A stretch of 58,917 nt of DNA, from assembly GCA_022820805.1 (NCBI GenBank), contig JAJEEV010000042.1:1-58917 (forward strand). The letters run 5' to 3'. The position numbers and the translations under genes were made by a program. Source of the stretch: Acidimicrobiia bacterium (lineage in GTDB: Bacteria; Actinomycetota; Acidimicrobiia; Acidimicrobiales; Aldehydirespiratoraceae). Positions 1 to 8,568 of this stretch are shown here, one piece after another. Every line of letters starts with the position of its first letter. The first letter of the stretch is position 1. The notes under the pieces were generated by a model, which saw only the letters and a program-made list of their open reading frames with translations, was not told the DNA's origin and searched no databases.

Positions 1-141
1 AGAGCGCCCGCAAATAGGTGAGAGCCCGTCGCGTCGCAGCGGGGTCATTCCCGCTCTTGTTCGCTGCGCTCACGGGCCGCTCGGGCCACGGCCTCGCGCC
101 GTATGAGCCGCGTTGCTCCGCCTATTCGCTCGGCCTCTTAG
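1..141. repeat. R1 dispersed repeat, copy A
   Basis: About 135 bp of intergenic sequence downstream of mreB. It matches, with roughly nine of ten bases identical by eye, the reverse complement of 20832-20962, and more loosely 9060-9206 and 29222-29364. The shared core contains CGCTCTTGTTCGCTG, then GGGCCGCTCGGGCCACGG, and it ends in CGCTCGGCCTCTTA. No gene is convincing within it. The window starts inside or at the edge of this copy. Confidence 0.75.
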
Positions 142-163
142 GGGCCACCCGGACCGAGCGCCG

Positions 164-1168
164 CTAATCGAAGTCGTCGCTGAAGATCGAGATGTCCATA
201 CCGAGGTGCTCGAGACATCGGCCCGCCCCGCGAACCACCGTCTCCAGGGGCGCGTTGACCCGGCGAACCCGCAGCGACATCTCCCGTGACAGACGGATGT
301 CCATCCCCCTGAGCAGCCCGCCCCCGCCGACGAGGTGGACGCCCCGGGCGATCAGGTCCTGGGCCAGTTCCGGTGGCGACTGGGACAGGCAGCTCAACAC
401 CGAGTCGACCATGGCGCTCACCGGCTCCTCGATCGCCTTGCGGATCTCGTCCGGTGTGACCACCGTCGTCTTGGGCATGCCCGACATCAACTCCCGGCCC
501 CGGATCTCCGCAGCCGTCTCGCTGCGGGTCGTTGCGGCCGACCCGACCACGATCTTGGTGTGCTCCGCGGTGGGCTCGCCGATGGCCATGCCGTACTCGC
601 GCCTCATGTGGGCCTGGATGGCGTCGTCGATGTCGAACGAGCCCACCCGCACCGCCTCCAGGGCCACAACTCCGCCCAGGCTCAACAGCGCGGTCTCGGT
701 GGTCCCGCCGCCGATGTCCACCACCATCGACCCGACCGGCTCGTCGATCGGGAGCCCGGCGCCTATGGCGGCCGCCAGGGGCTGGTCGATCAGCCTCACC
801 TCGATGGCGCCGGCCCTGCGGGCGGCCTCCATCACGGCCCGGCGCTCCACCGGGGTGATGGCCGAGGGCACGCAGACGACTATGCGGGCCCGGTTGATGC
901 GGCTGACCCCCACCTGCCTCAGCAGGATCCGGATCATGTCCTGGGTGATCTCGAAGTCGGTGATGGCGCCCTTGCGCAGCGGCCGCCGGGCGACGATGTA
1001 GCCGGGCGTGCGTCCCAGCATCCGGCGGGCCTTGTGGCCCACCGCCAGCAGCTGGTTGGTGTTGGTGTTGAGAGCCACCACCGACGGCTCGTTGAGCACG
1101 ACGCCCTGCCCTCGGGCGTACACCAGAGTATTCGCCGTTCCCAGGTCGATGGCCAGGTCGCGTGGCAG
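164..1168 (-). CDS. mreB: Rod shape-determining protein MreB (CTG start)
   Basis: Bacterial actin homologue that forms membrane-associated filaments guiding lateral cell-wall synthesis. Residues LVYARGQG, LNEPSVVALN, the second phosphate loop VVDIGGGTTETALLS and the C-terminal LVGGGGLLRG are typical MreB segments. The essential first phosphate loop DLGTANT lies upstream of the first ATG/GTG that would allow it, so the reading frame must be extended. Between an in-frame TGA (1174-1172) and this loop the only plausible initiator is CTG at 1168-1166, giving LPRDLAIDLGTANT, which matches the usual MreB N-terminus. A start at the GTG of LVY would delete the nucleotide-binding loop. The small membrane-protein gene upstream ends 3 bases away, so translational coupling may help the poor start codon. 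Actin fold function is firm; the start is inferred. Confidence 0.93.
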   Translation of the reverse strand: MPRDLAIDLGTANTLVYARGQGVVLNEPSVVALNTNTNQLLAVGHKARRMLGRTPGYIVARRPLRKGAITDFEITQDMIRILLRQVGVSRINRARIVVCVPSAITPVERRAVMEAARRAGAIEVRLIDQPLAAAIGAGLPIDEPVGSMVVDIGGGTTETALLSLGGVVALEAVRVGSFDIDDAIQAHMRREYGMAIGEPTAEHTKIVVGSAATTRSETAAEIRGRELMSGMPKTTVVTPDEIRKAIEEPVSAMVDSVLSCLSQSPPELAQDLIARGVHLVGGGGLLRGMDIRLSREMSLRVRRVNAPLETVVRGAGRCLEHLGMDISIFSDDFD

Positions 1169-1171
1169 GGC

Positions 1172-1420
1172 TCAGCGCTCCTCTGAAGCGACCGGCGTGT
1201 CGGCGGGCTGGCCGTCCTCGGGGCTGGGCGCCAGCGGATCGAGCCTGGCGATCCCGCTGGCCGGTCCGACGGGACGTCCCGGGGTCGGCGACACCGCCTC
1301 GAGCTGCTTCAGGAACGGAGCGGGACGGCGCCAGGTGATCCTGCGGACCATCCACAGCAGCAGCGAGACGATGGTGGCCAGGCCGAGCGAGGCGAGGACG
1401 AGCAGGACGGAGCCCCTCAC
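1172..1420 (-). CDS. Small single-pass membrane protein, unknown function
   Basis: 82 residues. An N-terminal hydrophobic segment (about residues 4-25, VLLVLASLGLATIVSLLLW) is followed by a basic stretch (RRITWRR) and a proline-rich soluble tail, so it is probably a type I or signal-anchor protein with the tail in the cytoplasm. The GTG start overlaps the moaE stop as GTGA, and its own stop lies 3 bases before the inferred CTG start of mreB, so moaE, this gene and mreB look like one transcript with coupled translation. I do not recognise a family. Its position directly before mreB could mean a role at the cell envelope, but nothing in the sequence shows that. Confidence 0.6.
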   Translation of the reverse strand: MRGSVLLVLASLGLATIVSLLLWMVRRITWRRPAPFLKQLEAVSPTPGRPVGPASGIARLDPLAPSPEDGQPADTPVASEER

Positions 1421-1959
1421 CGTGCCGCCTCCGGCGGGGCCAGCACCGCGCTGGGCGACGGGGCGCCGGCATCGGCGCCGCCGAGTGAGGGCACCGCGAC
1501 TATGTGTTGGGGCTCCAGGCCCCAGCTCTCGCCGCCCTGCCAGCGCTCACGCTTCCAGATCGGCACGCTGGCCTTGAGGGTGTCGATGGCGAAGCGGGCC
1601 GCTTCGAAGGCCGCGTCCCGGTGCGGTGACGACACGGCCACCACCACCGCGGGATCGCCCACCGCCACGGATCCCACCCGGTGCAGCACCGCGATGCGTC
1701 CCAGGTCCTCCCAGCGCTGGCGCATCTCGGAGGCGATGGCGGCCAGGCGGGGCTCGACCACCTCCTCGTAGGCCTCGTACTCGAGCAGGTCGACCCCTGG
1801 GCGGTCGTCCGAGTGGTCGCGGGCCGTTCCGCTGAACTGCACCACAGCCCCGCATCCAGGCATCACCACCCAGTCCGCCACCTCGGTCGAGGGAAGCGGA
1901 TCGCTAGAAAGGCCGAGCCAGGTGTCGCCGCTTGCGGGGGGTGCCAGCACCACCCTCAT
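1417..1959 (-). CDS. moaE: Molybdopterin synthase catalytic subunit MoaE
   Basis: Large subunit of molybdopterin synthase, which inserts the dithiolene sulfurs into precursor Z using MoaD-thiocarboxylate. Recognisable segments are CGAVVQFSGTARDHSD, the LEYEAYEE block, LHRVGSVAVGDPAVVVAVSSPHR and the active-site region LKASVPIWKRE with the catalytic lysines. Length (180 aa) is slightly above the usual 140-150 because of an N-terminal stretch and an alanine/proline tail of about 20 residues. No moaD or other cofactor gene is in the window. It is the first gene of a probable three-gene transcript ending in mreB, which is not an obvious functional grouping. Confidence 0.9.
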   Translation of the reverse strand: MRVVLAPPASGDTWLGLSSDPLPSTEVADWVVMPGCGAVVQFSGTARDHSDDRPGVDLLEYEAYEEVVEPRLAAIASEMRQRWEDLGRIAVLHRVGSVAVGDPAVVVAVSSPHRDAAFEAARFAIDTLKASVPIWKRERWQGGESWGLEPQHIVAVPSLGGADAGAPSPSAVLAPPEAAR

Positions 1960-1995
1960 GGTAGATGGCCTGTCCGCTAAGCGCGACGGGGTCTG

Positions 1996-3099
1996 CTAAG
2001 CGCGACCGGGGCGGCGGCGCCTGCGCCAGGCCCGGACGGTCAGGCCGGTCGCCACGAGGAACCCCACCACCAGCACTGCCGCGCCGGCCAGCAGCAGTTC
2101 CTGGCGGCGCCTGGCCGGCAGCGACTCCAGTCGCCCGGGTTCGTGGGACACCACCCACGCCTCCTCGTTGGAGTAGGCCGCCTGCCACCCCAGAGCCCGC
2201 AGGCGGTCGTTGGCCACCACCCACGGATGGGTGGTGTAGGGCACAACCCCCGGCGGTGTCGGAGCCAACCCCCACCGCCAGCGCAACGCGCTCAGGATCC
2301 GCACCAGGTGCGACGGGGCCCGCAGCCGCGGCCGCGGCCCCTCCAGCTCGGCCAGGGTGTCGGGCGGTATCCAGCCGTCGGGGGCCACGTTGAGTATCCC
2401 GTCGTAACGGGCGTTCACCGAGGTGACCACGGCCGCGGCCAGATCGTCGGCATGGAGGTACTGCACCGGCGGGTCGCCGTCGGCGGCAACCCCTGATCGA
2501 ACGGCCCGCAGCGTGTTGGCCAGCTGGCCCAGGCGGTCCTCGGCGACGACGGCCGCCGGCCGCAGCACGGTGACGGAGCGGCCCGGTCCCGCCCCCCACT
2601 GCTGGGCCAGTTGCTCGAGCCGGTGCCGCTGCACGGCCCAGTCGAAGTCGGGGATGGGACGGACCGCGGCGTCCTCGGTGATGGGGACCGGGTTGTCCTT
2701 CCAGGCGCCATAGACCATGGCCGACGACATCACCACCACATGCGGGACGGCCGCAGAGTCCAATGCGTCCAGCACACGGTGCAGCAGGGCCGCCTCCAAC
2801 TCCACCTCGGCCGGGTTCAGCGTGCCCGCGGTCACGGTGGAGGCCAGATGCACCACCGAGTCGGCGCCCGAGAACAGGGCGCCGAGGTCGGCGTCGGCGA
2901 GGTCGGCCTGCTTGGTGGTGACCGACGTGTAGGGGGCCGGTGGCGCCTCCTTGTCGATGGCCACGACGGCCACCGGGGGCTGCTGGCCGGCCAGCCGGGC
3001 CACGACCCGCCGGCCCACCGAGCCGTGCGCGCCGGTAACCACCACCCGCGCCGGCCGATTCCCGCCGGTGCCCGGGCCTCGGCAAGCCGGCGGGGTCAC
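1996..3099 (-). CDS. Extended SDR / NAD-dependent epimerase-like protein with C-terminal membrane anchor
   Basis: N-terminal Rossmann motif VVVTGAHGSVGRRV (TGxxGxxG), DLAD/VVHLASTV region and an atypical active site (VMSSAMVYGAWK, with Y in place within the SDR YxxxK motif) identify an extended short-chain dehydrogenase. A hydrophobic helix near the C-terminus (about residues 325-355, LLLAGAAVLVVGFLVATGL) followed by arginines suggests membrane anchoring with a short cytoplasmic tail. GTG is the likely start; the gene is divergent from the DUF2342 gene with only 43 bp between. The substrate cannot be deduced; sugar-nucleotide or sterol/cofactor modification are possibilities for such membrane-bound forms. 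Confidence 0.75.
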   Translation of the reverse strand: MTPPACRGPGTGGNRPARVVVTGAHGSVGRRVVARLAGQQPPVAVVAIDKEAPPAPYTSVTTKQADLADADLGALFSGADSVVHLASTVTAGTLNPAEVELEAALLHRVLDALDSAAVPHVVVMSSAMVYGAWKDNPVPITEDAAVRPIPDFDWAVQRHRLEQLAQQWGAGPGRSVTVLRPAAVVAEDRLGQLANTLRAVRSGVAADGDPPVQYLHADDLAAAVVTSVNARYDGILNVAPDGWIPPDTLAELEGPRPRLRAPSHLVRILSALRWRWGLAPTPPGVVPYTTHPWVVANDRLRALGWQAAYSNEEAWVVSHEPGRLESLPARRRQELLLAGAAVLVVGFLVATGLTVRAWRRRRRPGRA

Positions 3100-3142
3100 G
3101 TTCGGCGGGCTTTTCTGGCCTTCATCCCCCTACGATGCCTCC
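3100..3142 (+). promoter_or_regulatory. Short divergent promoter region; possible leaderless start of the DUF2342 gene
   Basis: Only 43 bp separate two divergent genes. TACGAT at 3131-3136 resembles a -10 hexamer and lies 6 bases before the ATG at 3143, which would place transcription initiation at or next to the start codon. There is no purine-rich ribosome-binding site before that ATG. Weak evidence, no clear -35. Confidence 0.3.
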
Positions 3143-4435
3143 ATGAGTGAGGTGCCGCCAACCGGAGACGGCCCCGACGATCCCTTCGAGGGGCTCGAAG
3201 ACCTCTTCTCCGCCGAGCGCCTGGAAGAACTGGGCTCCGCGGGCGACGAGGCTGGAGGCGGTCTGGGCGGTCTGGGCGGTCTGGGCGACATGCCTGTGAT
3301 CGGGGACCTGATGCGGGCCCTCCAGGGGGCGTCACCGGGGTCCAGCCATGCTCGCGAGGTGGGCCGGGCCATCGCCTCCGGCGGATCCTCGGAGCCCAAC
3401 ATCGACCCCACCGACCGGATCGCTCTGGAGCAGCTCGTGCGGGTGGCCGAGCTGCAGGTCAGCAACGCGACCGGACTCCAGCCGTCGCGGGGCGCGCCGC
3501 TGCGGGTGGAGGTCGTCAACCGGGTCGGGTGGTCGGATCGCACCGTCGCCGACTACGGGGAGCTGTTCAGCGCCCTGGGCGAGTCGATCGCCGCGGGACC
3601 GGACCCCGACTTCGACGACACGGGCGCCGACCCCATGACGGCCATGCTGGCCGGCATCTCGCGCATGATCGGACCAGCCATGCTGTCGCTCACAACCGGC
3701 GCGATGGTGGGCCGTCTCGCCCAGCACGCGCTCGGCGGCTACGTGCTGCCCGTGCCGCGGCCGACCGGCAGTCCGATGCTGATCGCGTTGCCCAATGTCG
3801 ACGACTTCGGTCGGCAGTGGTCCCTCGACGTCGACGACCTCCGCCTGTGGGTGTGCCTGCACGAGGCCGTCTACCACGCGGTCTTCGGGGTCGAGCACGT
3901 GCGGGACGCCGTCAACGACCTGCTGCTGCGACACGCGTCCTCGTTCGAGACCAACCCCCGCCGTGTCGAGGAGCTGCTGGACGGCTTCGACCCCCTGTCG
4001 GGCGGGCCCGAGGCCCTCGCCGCGCTCCAGCAGGAGCTCGGCAGCCCCGACGCCCTCCTGGGGGCGGTGCGCTCGGAGGCTCAGGAGGCGCTGCTGCCCC
4101 AGGCGACCGCGCTGGTCGCGGCCATCACCGGTTACGTCGACCACACCATGGATCATATCGGCGCTCAGCTGATCGGCTCCTACAGCCGGCTCGCCGAGGC
4201 TCTGCGACGCCACCGGGTGGAGGCCAGCGAGTCCGACCGCTTCGTCGAGCGGCTGCTCGGCCTGGAACTCGACCAGGACCAGTACGAGCGGGGTGCGGCG
4301 TTCGCGGCGGGCGTGGTGGAACGGGTCGGCCCGGAGGGGTTGCGGCGGCTGTTCACCGACCCGGCCAACCTGCCGACCCCGGCCGAGGTCGACGCGGCCG
4401 GGCTCTGGCTGGCCAGGATCGACCTGCCCCGCTGA
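3143..4435 (+). CDS. DUF2342 / zincin-like family protein (putative zinc-dependent metalloprotease)
   Basis: 430 residues. The acidic and glycine-rich N-terminus is followed by a conserved block LEQLVRVAELQVSNATGL and the domain typical of the actinobacterial DUF2342 family, annotated as zinc-dependent metalloprotease or F420-associated protein. The expected HExxH zinc motif reads HEAVYH here (around residue 245), with tyrosine where the second histidine usually stands and a histidine one place later, so zinc binding may be altered. The ATG at 3143 is preferred over the upstream in-frame start at 2951, which would run through the divergent SDR gene. Likely cytoplasmic; the biological role of the family is not established. 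Confidence 0.8.
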   Translation: MSEVPPTGDGPDDPFEGLEDLFSAERLEELGSAGDEAGGGLGGLGGLGDMPVIGDLMRALQGASPGSSHAREVGRAIASGGSSEPNIDPTDRIALEQLVRVAELQVSNATGLQPSRGAPLRVEVVNRVGWSDRTVADYGELFSALGESIAAGPDPDFDDTGADPMTAMLAGISRMIGPAMLSLTTGAMVGRLAQHALGGYVLPVPRPTGSPMLIALPNVDDFGRQWSLDVDDLRLWVCLHEAVYHAVFGVEHVRDAVNDLLLRHASSFETNPRRVEELLDGFDPLSGGPEALAALQQELGSPDALLGAVRSEAQEALLPQATALVAAITGYVDHTMDHIGAQLIGSYSRLAEALRRHRVEASESDRFVERLLGLELDQDQYERGAAFAAGVVERVGPEGLRRLFTDPANLPTPAEVDAAGLWLARIDLPR

Positions 4436-4440
4436 CACCC

Positions 4441-4458
4441 GCCCGGACACATCCGGGC
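4441..4458 (+). terminator. Hairpin after the DUF2342 gene
   Basis: GCCCGGA-CACA-TCCGGGC forms a perfect 7-bp stem with a 4-base loop, 5 bases after the stop codon. There is no T-run, so it is either a Rho-independent terminator of the T-poor actinobacterial kind or an mRNA 3' stabiliser. Confidence 0.5.
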
Positions 4459-4477
4459 CGCTCCTAGGAGTGCTCGG

Positions 4478-4555
4478 CGTGCTCGGCCTCTGTGCTCGAC
4501 CTTTCTGCTCGGCCTCTGTGCTCGACCTCTGAGCTCGACCTCTGAGCTCGACCTC
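4478..4555. repeat. Six tandem 13-bp repeats between convergent genes
   Basis: Units of the form TGnGCTCGACCTC are repeated head to tail, the last two being identical (4530-4555). They fill the space between the convergent DUF2342 and MFS genes and end at the MFS stop codon. Confidence 0.8.
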
Positions 4556-5871
4556 TAGGCGTCTCTGTCGCGCCCGGGATTGCCGCGGACCGCGATGCGG
4601 CGCCGGCCGACGATGAACGAGACCACCGCGAAGGCGGCCAGCAGGGCCACGAACCCCGAGCCCAGTCGCACCGGTATCGGCAGGACCACCGGGATGAAGG
4701 CGCCGACCACCCAGGCGACCTGGAAGCGGGCCTCGAACCGGGCGAACGACCGGCCGTGGTTGGCGTCGGGTGCGTCGCGCTGCACCAGCGAGTCGAAGGC
4801 GAGCCGGGCCACCGCCGCGGCCAGCGCCACCCCGGCGGCCAGCAGCGCCATTCCCATCAGCCCTCCGGTCATGGCGCCCAGGACGGACGCGGCCAGACCG
4901 AGTCCCAGCGACCCGAGCAGGAGCAGCTCCTCCACCAGGCTGCGGCGCAGGATCGGGGCCACCTGCACCCCGGCGAAGGCCGAGAGTCCGGCCACCGCCA
5001 CCACCACCGCGTAGTGCCAGGCCGGGGCGCCCGGATCGCCGACTATGTCGATTCCCCGCTCCGAGGCCACCGCCCCTCCCACCGCGGCCCCCGGCTGGCT
5101 CACGTCGAGGCCCTCCTTGCCGCCCCGCAGCTCGAAGGCCAGCAGGAACGTCACGAAGCCCGCCGCGCCCCGCATCACCGCCATCGCCGACGCCGACAGC
5201 AGGATGGTCGACGCCCGCAGGGCCGAGCGCTCCGTGGAGGTCGTCTTGTTCGGGGCCACCGGGATGCGGGGGAGCTGGAGCGTGATGGCGGCGGCCACGC
5301 CGTAGCCCGCGGTCGCCACCCCGGCGGCGACCGCCGGGTTCCCGAGGAACACCAGGGCCGCTCCCACGCCGGCGCCGAGGAGGCTCATCACCGCGCTGAT
5401 GAGGGCCAGGCGGCTGTTGGCCTGCACCAGGTTCGACTCCGAGGGCACATAGCGCGGCACCACCGCGCTCTTGGCCACCGCGTAGCTCTTCTGCAGCACC
5501 AGCAGCGCGAACGCCTCGGGGAACAGCCACAGGGTGTCGATGTGGCGGATCATGAGCATGGCCACCACCAGCCGGCCCAGGTTGGTGACCAGGATCATGG
5601 CCCGGCGCCCGCCGGGCATCCGATCGATGAAGGGGCCGATCAGGGGCGTCACCAGCGCGAACGGCGCCATCGTCAGCGCGAGGTACAGGGCGATCCGGTC
5701 GCGGGCCGCGTCGGGGCTGATCGAGAAGAAGATCGATCCGGCCAGCGCGACCGCGATGACTGCGTCGGTGGCGGTGGCCGCAGCGTGCACGCGGGCCAGG
5801 CGCTGGAACGGGCTGAACCCGGGTACGGGGCGCGGCGGCTGCCCCTGATCACTCACCCCGTCGTGGGCCAC
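4555..5871 (-). CDS. Major facilitator superfamily transporter
   Basis: 438-residue polytopic membrane protein with about 12 hydrophobic segments (for example AVIAVALAGSIFFSI, ILLSASAMAVMRGAAGFV, FVALLAAFAVVSFIVG). The loop between helices 2 and 3 carries GPFIDRMPGGRRAM, an MFS motif-A variant (GxxxDRxGRR). The gene follows ppk1 with only 4 bases between, so it is probably in the same transcript. The substrate is not recognisable; an efflux permease is the usual annotation for such actinobacterial proteins. Confidence 0.8.
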   Translation of the reverse strand: MAHDGVSDQGQPPRPVPGFSPFQRLARVHAAATATDAVIAVALAGSIFFSISPDAARDRIALYLALTMAPFALVTPLIGPFIDRMPGGRRAMILVTNLGRLVVAMLMIRHIDTLWLFPEAFALLVLQKSYAVAKSAVVPRYVPSESNLVQANSRLALISAVMSLLGAGVGAALVFLGNPAVAAGVATAGYGVAAAITLQLPRIPVAPNKTTSTERSALRASTILLSASAMAVMRGAAGFVTFLLAFELRGGKEGLDVSQPGAAVGGAVASERGIDIVGDPGAPAWHYAVVVAVAGLSAFAGVQVAPILRRSLVEELLLLGSLGLGLAASVLGAMTGGLMGMALLAAGVALAAAVARLAFDSLVQRDAPDANHGRSFARFEARFQVAWVVGAFIPVVLPIPVRLGSGFVALLAAFAVVSFIVGRRRIAVRGNPGRDRDA

Positions 5872-5875
5872 CCGC

Positions 5876-7975
5876 TCATGGTAGGACGCGCTCGGCTGAG
5901 TGGGCCCGGTTCACGGCCAGCTGCTGGAGCCGCACGTGGGGGTCGTCGTCGCCCCCGCCGCCGCAGCGGGTCCACACGCCGTCGGAGTCGAGGGTCCAGG
6001 CGAGGCGCTCGTCGGACAGACACACGTCGGCCACCTCGAGCACCCGGGCCGCCAGGTGCGGATCATCCACCCGCACGAGGGCCTCCACCCGCCGGTCGAG
6101 GTTGCGGGGGAGCAGGTCCGCGGAGCCGATGTAGGTGGAGGGACAGCCTGGTCCGTCTCCGTTGGCGAAGTGGTAGATGCGGGAGTGCTCCAGGAAGCGT
6201 CCCACGATCGAGCGGACCCGGATCCTCTCGGAAAGGCCGGGCACTCCGGGCCGCAGGCTGCACAGGCCCCGCACGATCAGGTCGATCTCCACGCCGGCCT
6301 GCGACGCCTTGTAGAGGTGGTCGATCATCGCCCCGTCGGCCAGCGAGTTCAGCTTCAGGACGATGCGGCCCCCTCCGGGCACGTGCGCCTCCTGCTCGAT
6401 CAGCTCGGTCAGGCGGGTGCGCAGCTGCTCGGGCGCGGTGATCAGGTGCTCGTGGTGGACGCTGCGGCCGTAGCCGGTGAGCTGGTTGAAGAGGGCGGCG
6501 ATGTCCGCTCCCACCCCGGCGTCCGCGGTGAGCAGGCCGAAGTCCTCGTAGAGCCTGGCGGTCCGGTGGTTGTAGTTGCCGGTGCCGACATGGCAGTAGC
6601 GGCGGATCCCGTCTGCCTCCTCGCGCACGATCATGGCGATCTTGGCGTGGATCTTGAGACCGACGAGCCCGTAGGCGACGTGGGCTCCGGCCTGCTCCAG
6701 CCGCTTGGCCCAGCTGATGTTGCGAGCCTCGTCGAAGCGGGCCTTCAACTCGACGAGAACGGCGACCTGCTTGCCGCTCTCGGCCGCCTCCACGAGCGAG
6801 TCGATGATCGGGCTGTCACCCGACGTGCGGTAGAGGGTGAGCTTGATGGCCAGCACCGTGGGGTCGGTCGCGGCCTGGTGGATCAGCTCGCCGACGGAAC
6901 GGCTGAACGACGAGTACGGATGGTGAACGAGAACGTCGCCGGACCGCAGCACCCTGAAGAAGTCGACACGGCCCTCCTCGCTCGACAGCTCCGGCTCGGT
7001 GATGCCGCGCCAGTGGGGCCACTTGAGCTCGGGCCGGGGCAGGTCGGCGATCTCGTTCAGGCCGCTCAGATCGACGGGGCCCCGGATGCGGTCGACCGCG
7101 TCGGAGCTCAGTTCGAGCTCGCGCAGCAGCAGCTCGAGCACCTCCTCCGATATCGAGTCGGCCACCTCGAGGCGGACCGCCCACTGGAAGCGGCGACGGC
7201 GCAGCTCCATCTCCACCGCGATCAGCAGGTCCTCGGCGTCCTCGTCGTTGAGGGTGAGGTCGGCGTTGCGGGTTACCCGGAAGGTGTGGTGCTCCAGCAG
7301 CTCCATGCCCGGGAACAGCATGTCGAGGTGGGCTGCGATGACATCCTGGAGAGCGACGAAGCGGTTCGTCTGATCGCCGACAGGAACCCACCGGTCGAGG
7401 GTGGGGGGCACCTTGACCCGGGCGAAGCGCAGCTCGGAGTCGACCGGGTCGCGCATGAGCACGGCCAGGTTCAGCGACAGGTCCGAGATGAACGGGAAGG
7501 GGTGGCCGGGATCCACGGCCAGAGGGGTGAGCACCGGGAAGACCCGATCCTGGAAGTGTTGGCGGAGCCGGTCCCGCTCCTGCTCGTCGAGGTCGTCGAC
7601 GGAGAGCAGGTGGACGCCCTCGGCGGCCAGCTGGGGCTGGACCTGCTCGAGGAACAGGCGCTGCTGCTCGCAGCACAGCTCCGAGGTGACCTGGCGGACC
7701 TCGCGGAGCTGCTCGGCCGGGTTGTGCCCGTCGAGGGTGCGCTCGGTCAGTTCGGCCGCCACCCGGTCGGCGAGCCCCGACACACGGACCTGGAAGAACT
7801 CGTCGAGGTTGGTGGCGAAGATGCTCAGGTAGCGGGCCCGCTCCAGCAGCGGCACGTCCGGGTCGCCGGCGAGGCTCAGGACCCGGGCGTTGAAGGCGAG
7901 CCAGGAGAGTTCGCGGCTGAAGTAGTCAGTGAACGGCTGGCCCCATCCGCCGACGCGCATCACGTGCGGGGCCAC
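5876..7975 (-). CDS. ppk1: Polyphosphate kinase Ppk1
   Basis: 699 residues, the usual length. Ppk1 reversibly transfers the gamma-phosphate of ATP to polyphosphate and is membrane-associated. The N-terminal domain begins with FSRELSWLAFNARVL and LSIFATNLDEFFQVRVSG; the middle has LVHHPYSSFSRSV; the catalytic domain carries CHVGTGNYNHRTARLYED with the phosphorylated histidine of the HxGTGNYN motif, and the second catalytic histidine in RIYHFANG, followed by STYIGSADLLPRNLDRRVEA. A GTG start is used. It sits between a small unknown gene and an MFS gene, part of a possible whiB-tatA-unknown-ppk1-MFS transcript. Confidence 0.96.
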   Translation of the reverse strand: MAPHVMRVGGWGQPFTDYFSRELSWLAFNARVLSLAGDPDVPLLERARYLSIFATNLDEFFQVRVSGLADRVAAELTERTLDGHNPAEQLREVRQVTSELCCEQQRLFLEQVQPQLAAEGVHLLSVDDLDEQERDRLRQHFQDRVFPVLTPLAVDPGHPFPFISDLSLNLAVLMRDPVDSELRFARVKVPPTLDRWVPVGDQTNRFVALQDVIAAHLDMLFPGMELLEHHTFRVTRNADLTLNDEDAEDLLIAVEMELRRRRFQWAVRLEVADSISEEVLELLLRELELSSDAVDRIRGPVDLSGLNEIADLPRPELKWPHWRGITEPELSSEEGRVDFFRVLRSGDVLVHHPYSSFSRSVGELIHQAATDPTVLAIKLTLYRTSGDSPIIDSLVEAAESGKQVAVLVELKARFDEARNISWAKRLEQAGAHVAYGLVGLKIHAKIAMIVREEADGIRRYCHVGTGNYNHRTARLYEDFGLLTADAGVGADIAALFNQLTGYGRSVHHEHLITAPEQLRTRLTELIEQEAHVPGGGRIVLKLNSLADGAMIDHLYKASQAGVEIDLIVRGLCSLRPGVPGLSERIRVRSIVGRFLEHSRIYHFANGDGPGCPSTYIGSADLLPRNLDRRVEALVRVDDPHLAARVLEVADVCLSDERLAWTLDSDGVWTRCGGGGDDDPHVRLQQLAVNRAHSAERVLP

Positions 7976-7993
7976 GGCGTCAGCGAGCCGCGG

Positions 7994-8293
7994 TCAGGCC
8001 CGCTCCCGGGCCGGGTAGGGATCCTCTTCCTCGGGGTAGCCGAGATCCCAGTCCACGATGATGCGCTCGCGCTCAGCGTCGCGGTTGACCCGCTCGCGGT
8101 TGCGGCGAAACTGCGGATCGTGCGGGGGCAGTAGCAGCAGGCGGGCGTGCACGCGGTCGCGGAACGACGTCATGAAGTCGGTGTCGCCGTACACGGCCCG
8201 TATCTCCCAGTGGGGCGCGACCGGGCCCAGATAGGTGATGGTGGCCTGACCCACCGGCGGCTCGTCGACCGCTTCGACGTCGGTGACCGTCAT
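7994..8293 (-). CDS. Hypothetical protein, 99 aa
   Basis: Soluble, charged protein with no membrane segment or recognisable motif. A central part (TYLGPVAPHWEIRAVYGD, then FRDRVHARLLLLPPHDPQF) looks like a small folded domain and the C-terminus is acidic (GYPEEEDPYP). Its ATG is 26 bases after the tatA stop and its stop lies 18 bases before ppk1, so it is probably co-transcribed with ppk1. No function is assigned. Confidence 0.6.
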   Translation of the reverse strand: MTVTDVEAVDEPPVGQATITYLGPVAPHWEIRAVYGDTDFMTSFRDRVHARLLLLPPHDPQFRRNRERVNRDAERERIIVDWDLGYPEEEDPYPARERA

Positions 8294-8319
8294 GGAACTC
8301 TCCGCCTCGGGCGGGGCCC

Positions 8320-8568
8320 TCAGGCGGAGCCGTTCTTGCCCGGAGCGCTCTTGCCGCTGTCGCTCCCGCTGGCCTTGCTGCTTCCCCCGGAACTGTCGCC
8401 TTCGTTGGCGCTCTCGGACAGGCCGTCCTTGAACTCCTTCTGCGCCTGGCCCAGCGAGCGTGCGAGCTTGGGGAGCTTCGCCCCGCCGAACACCAGCAGG
8501 ACGATGATGAGAATGATGATCAGCTCAGACGTGCCGATGCTTGGCACCACTGCGAGTACGTTCGTCAT
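8320..8568 (-). CDS. tatA: Sec-independent protein translocase subunit TatA
   Basis: 82 residues with the TatA pattern: a short periplasmic N-terminus, one membrane helix (IGTSELIIILIIVLLVFG), the FGGAKLPKLARSLGQ hinge and amphipathic helix, then a serine/glycine-rich cytoplasmic tail. It forms the pore-like oligomer of the twin-arginine export pathway. tatB and tatC are not in the window. It lies between whiB and an unknown gene on the same strand. Confidence 0.93.
   Translation of the reverse strand: MTNVLAVVPSIGTSELIIILIIVLLVFGGAKLPKLARSLGQAQKEFKDGLSESANEGDSSGGSSKASGSDSGKSAPGKNGSA

Noticed and set aside
3332..5530. 732-codon open frame on the minus strand across the DUF2342 and MFS genes
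   Set aside because: It overlaps two well-supported genes and is rich in Arg/Gly/Pro/Ala, as expected of a shadow frame in high-GC DNA.
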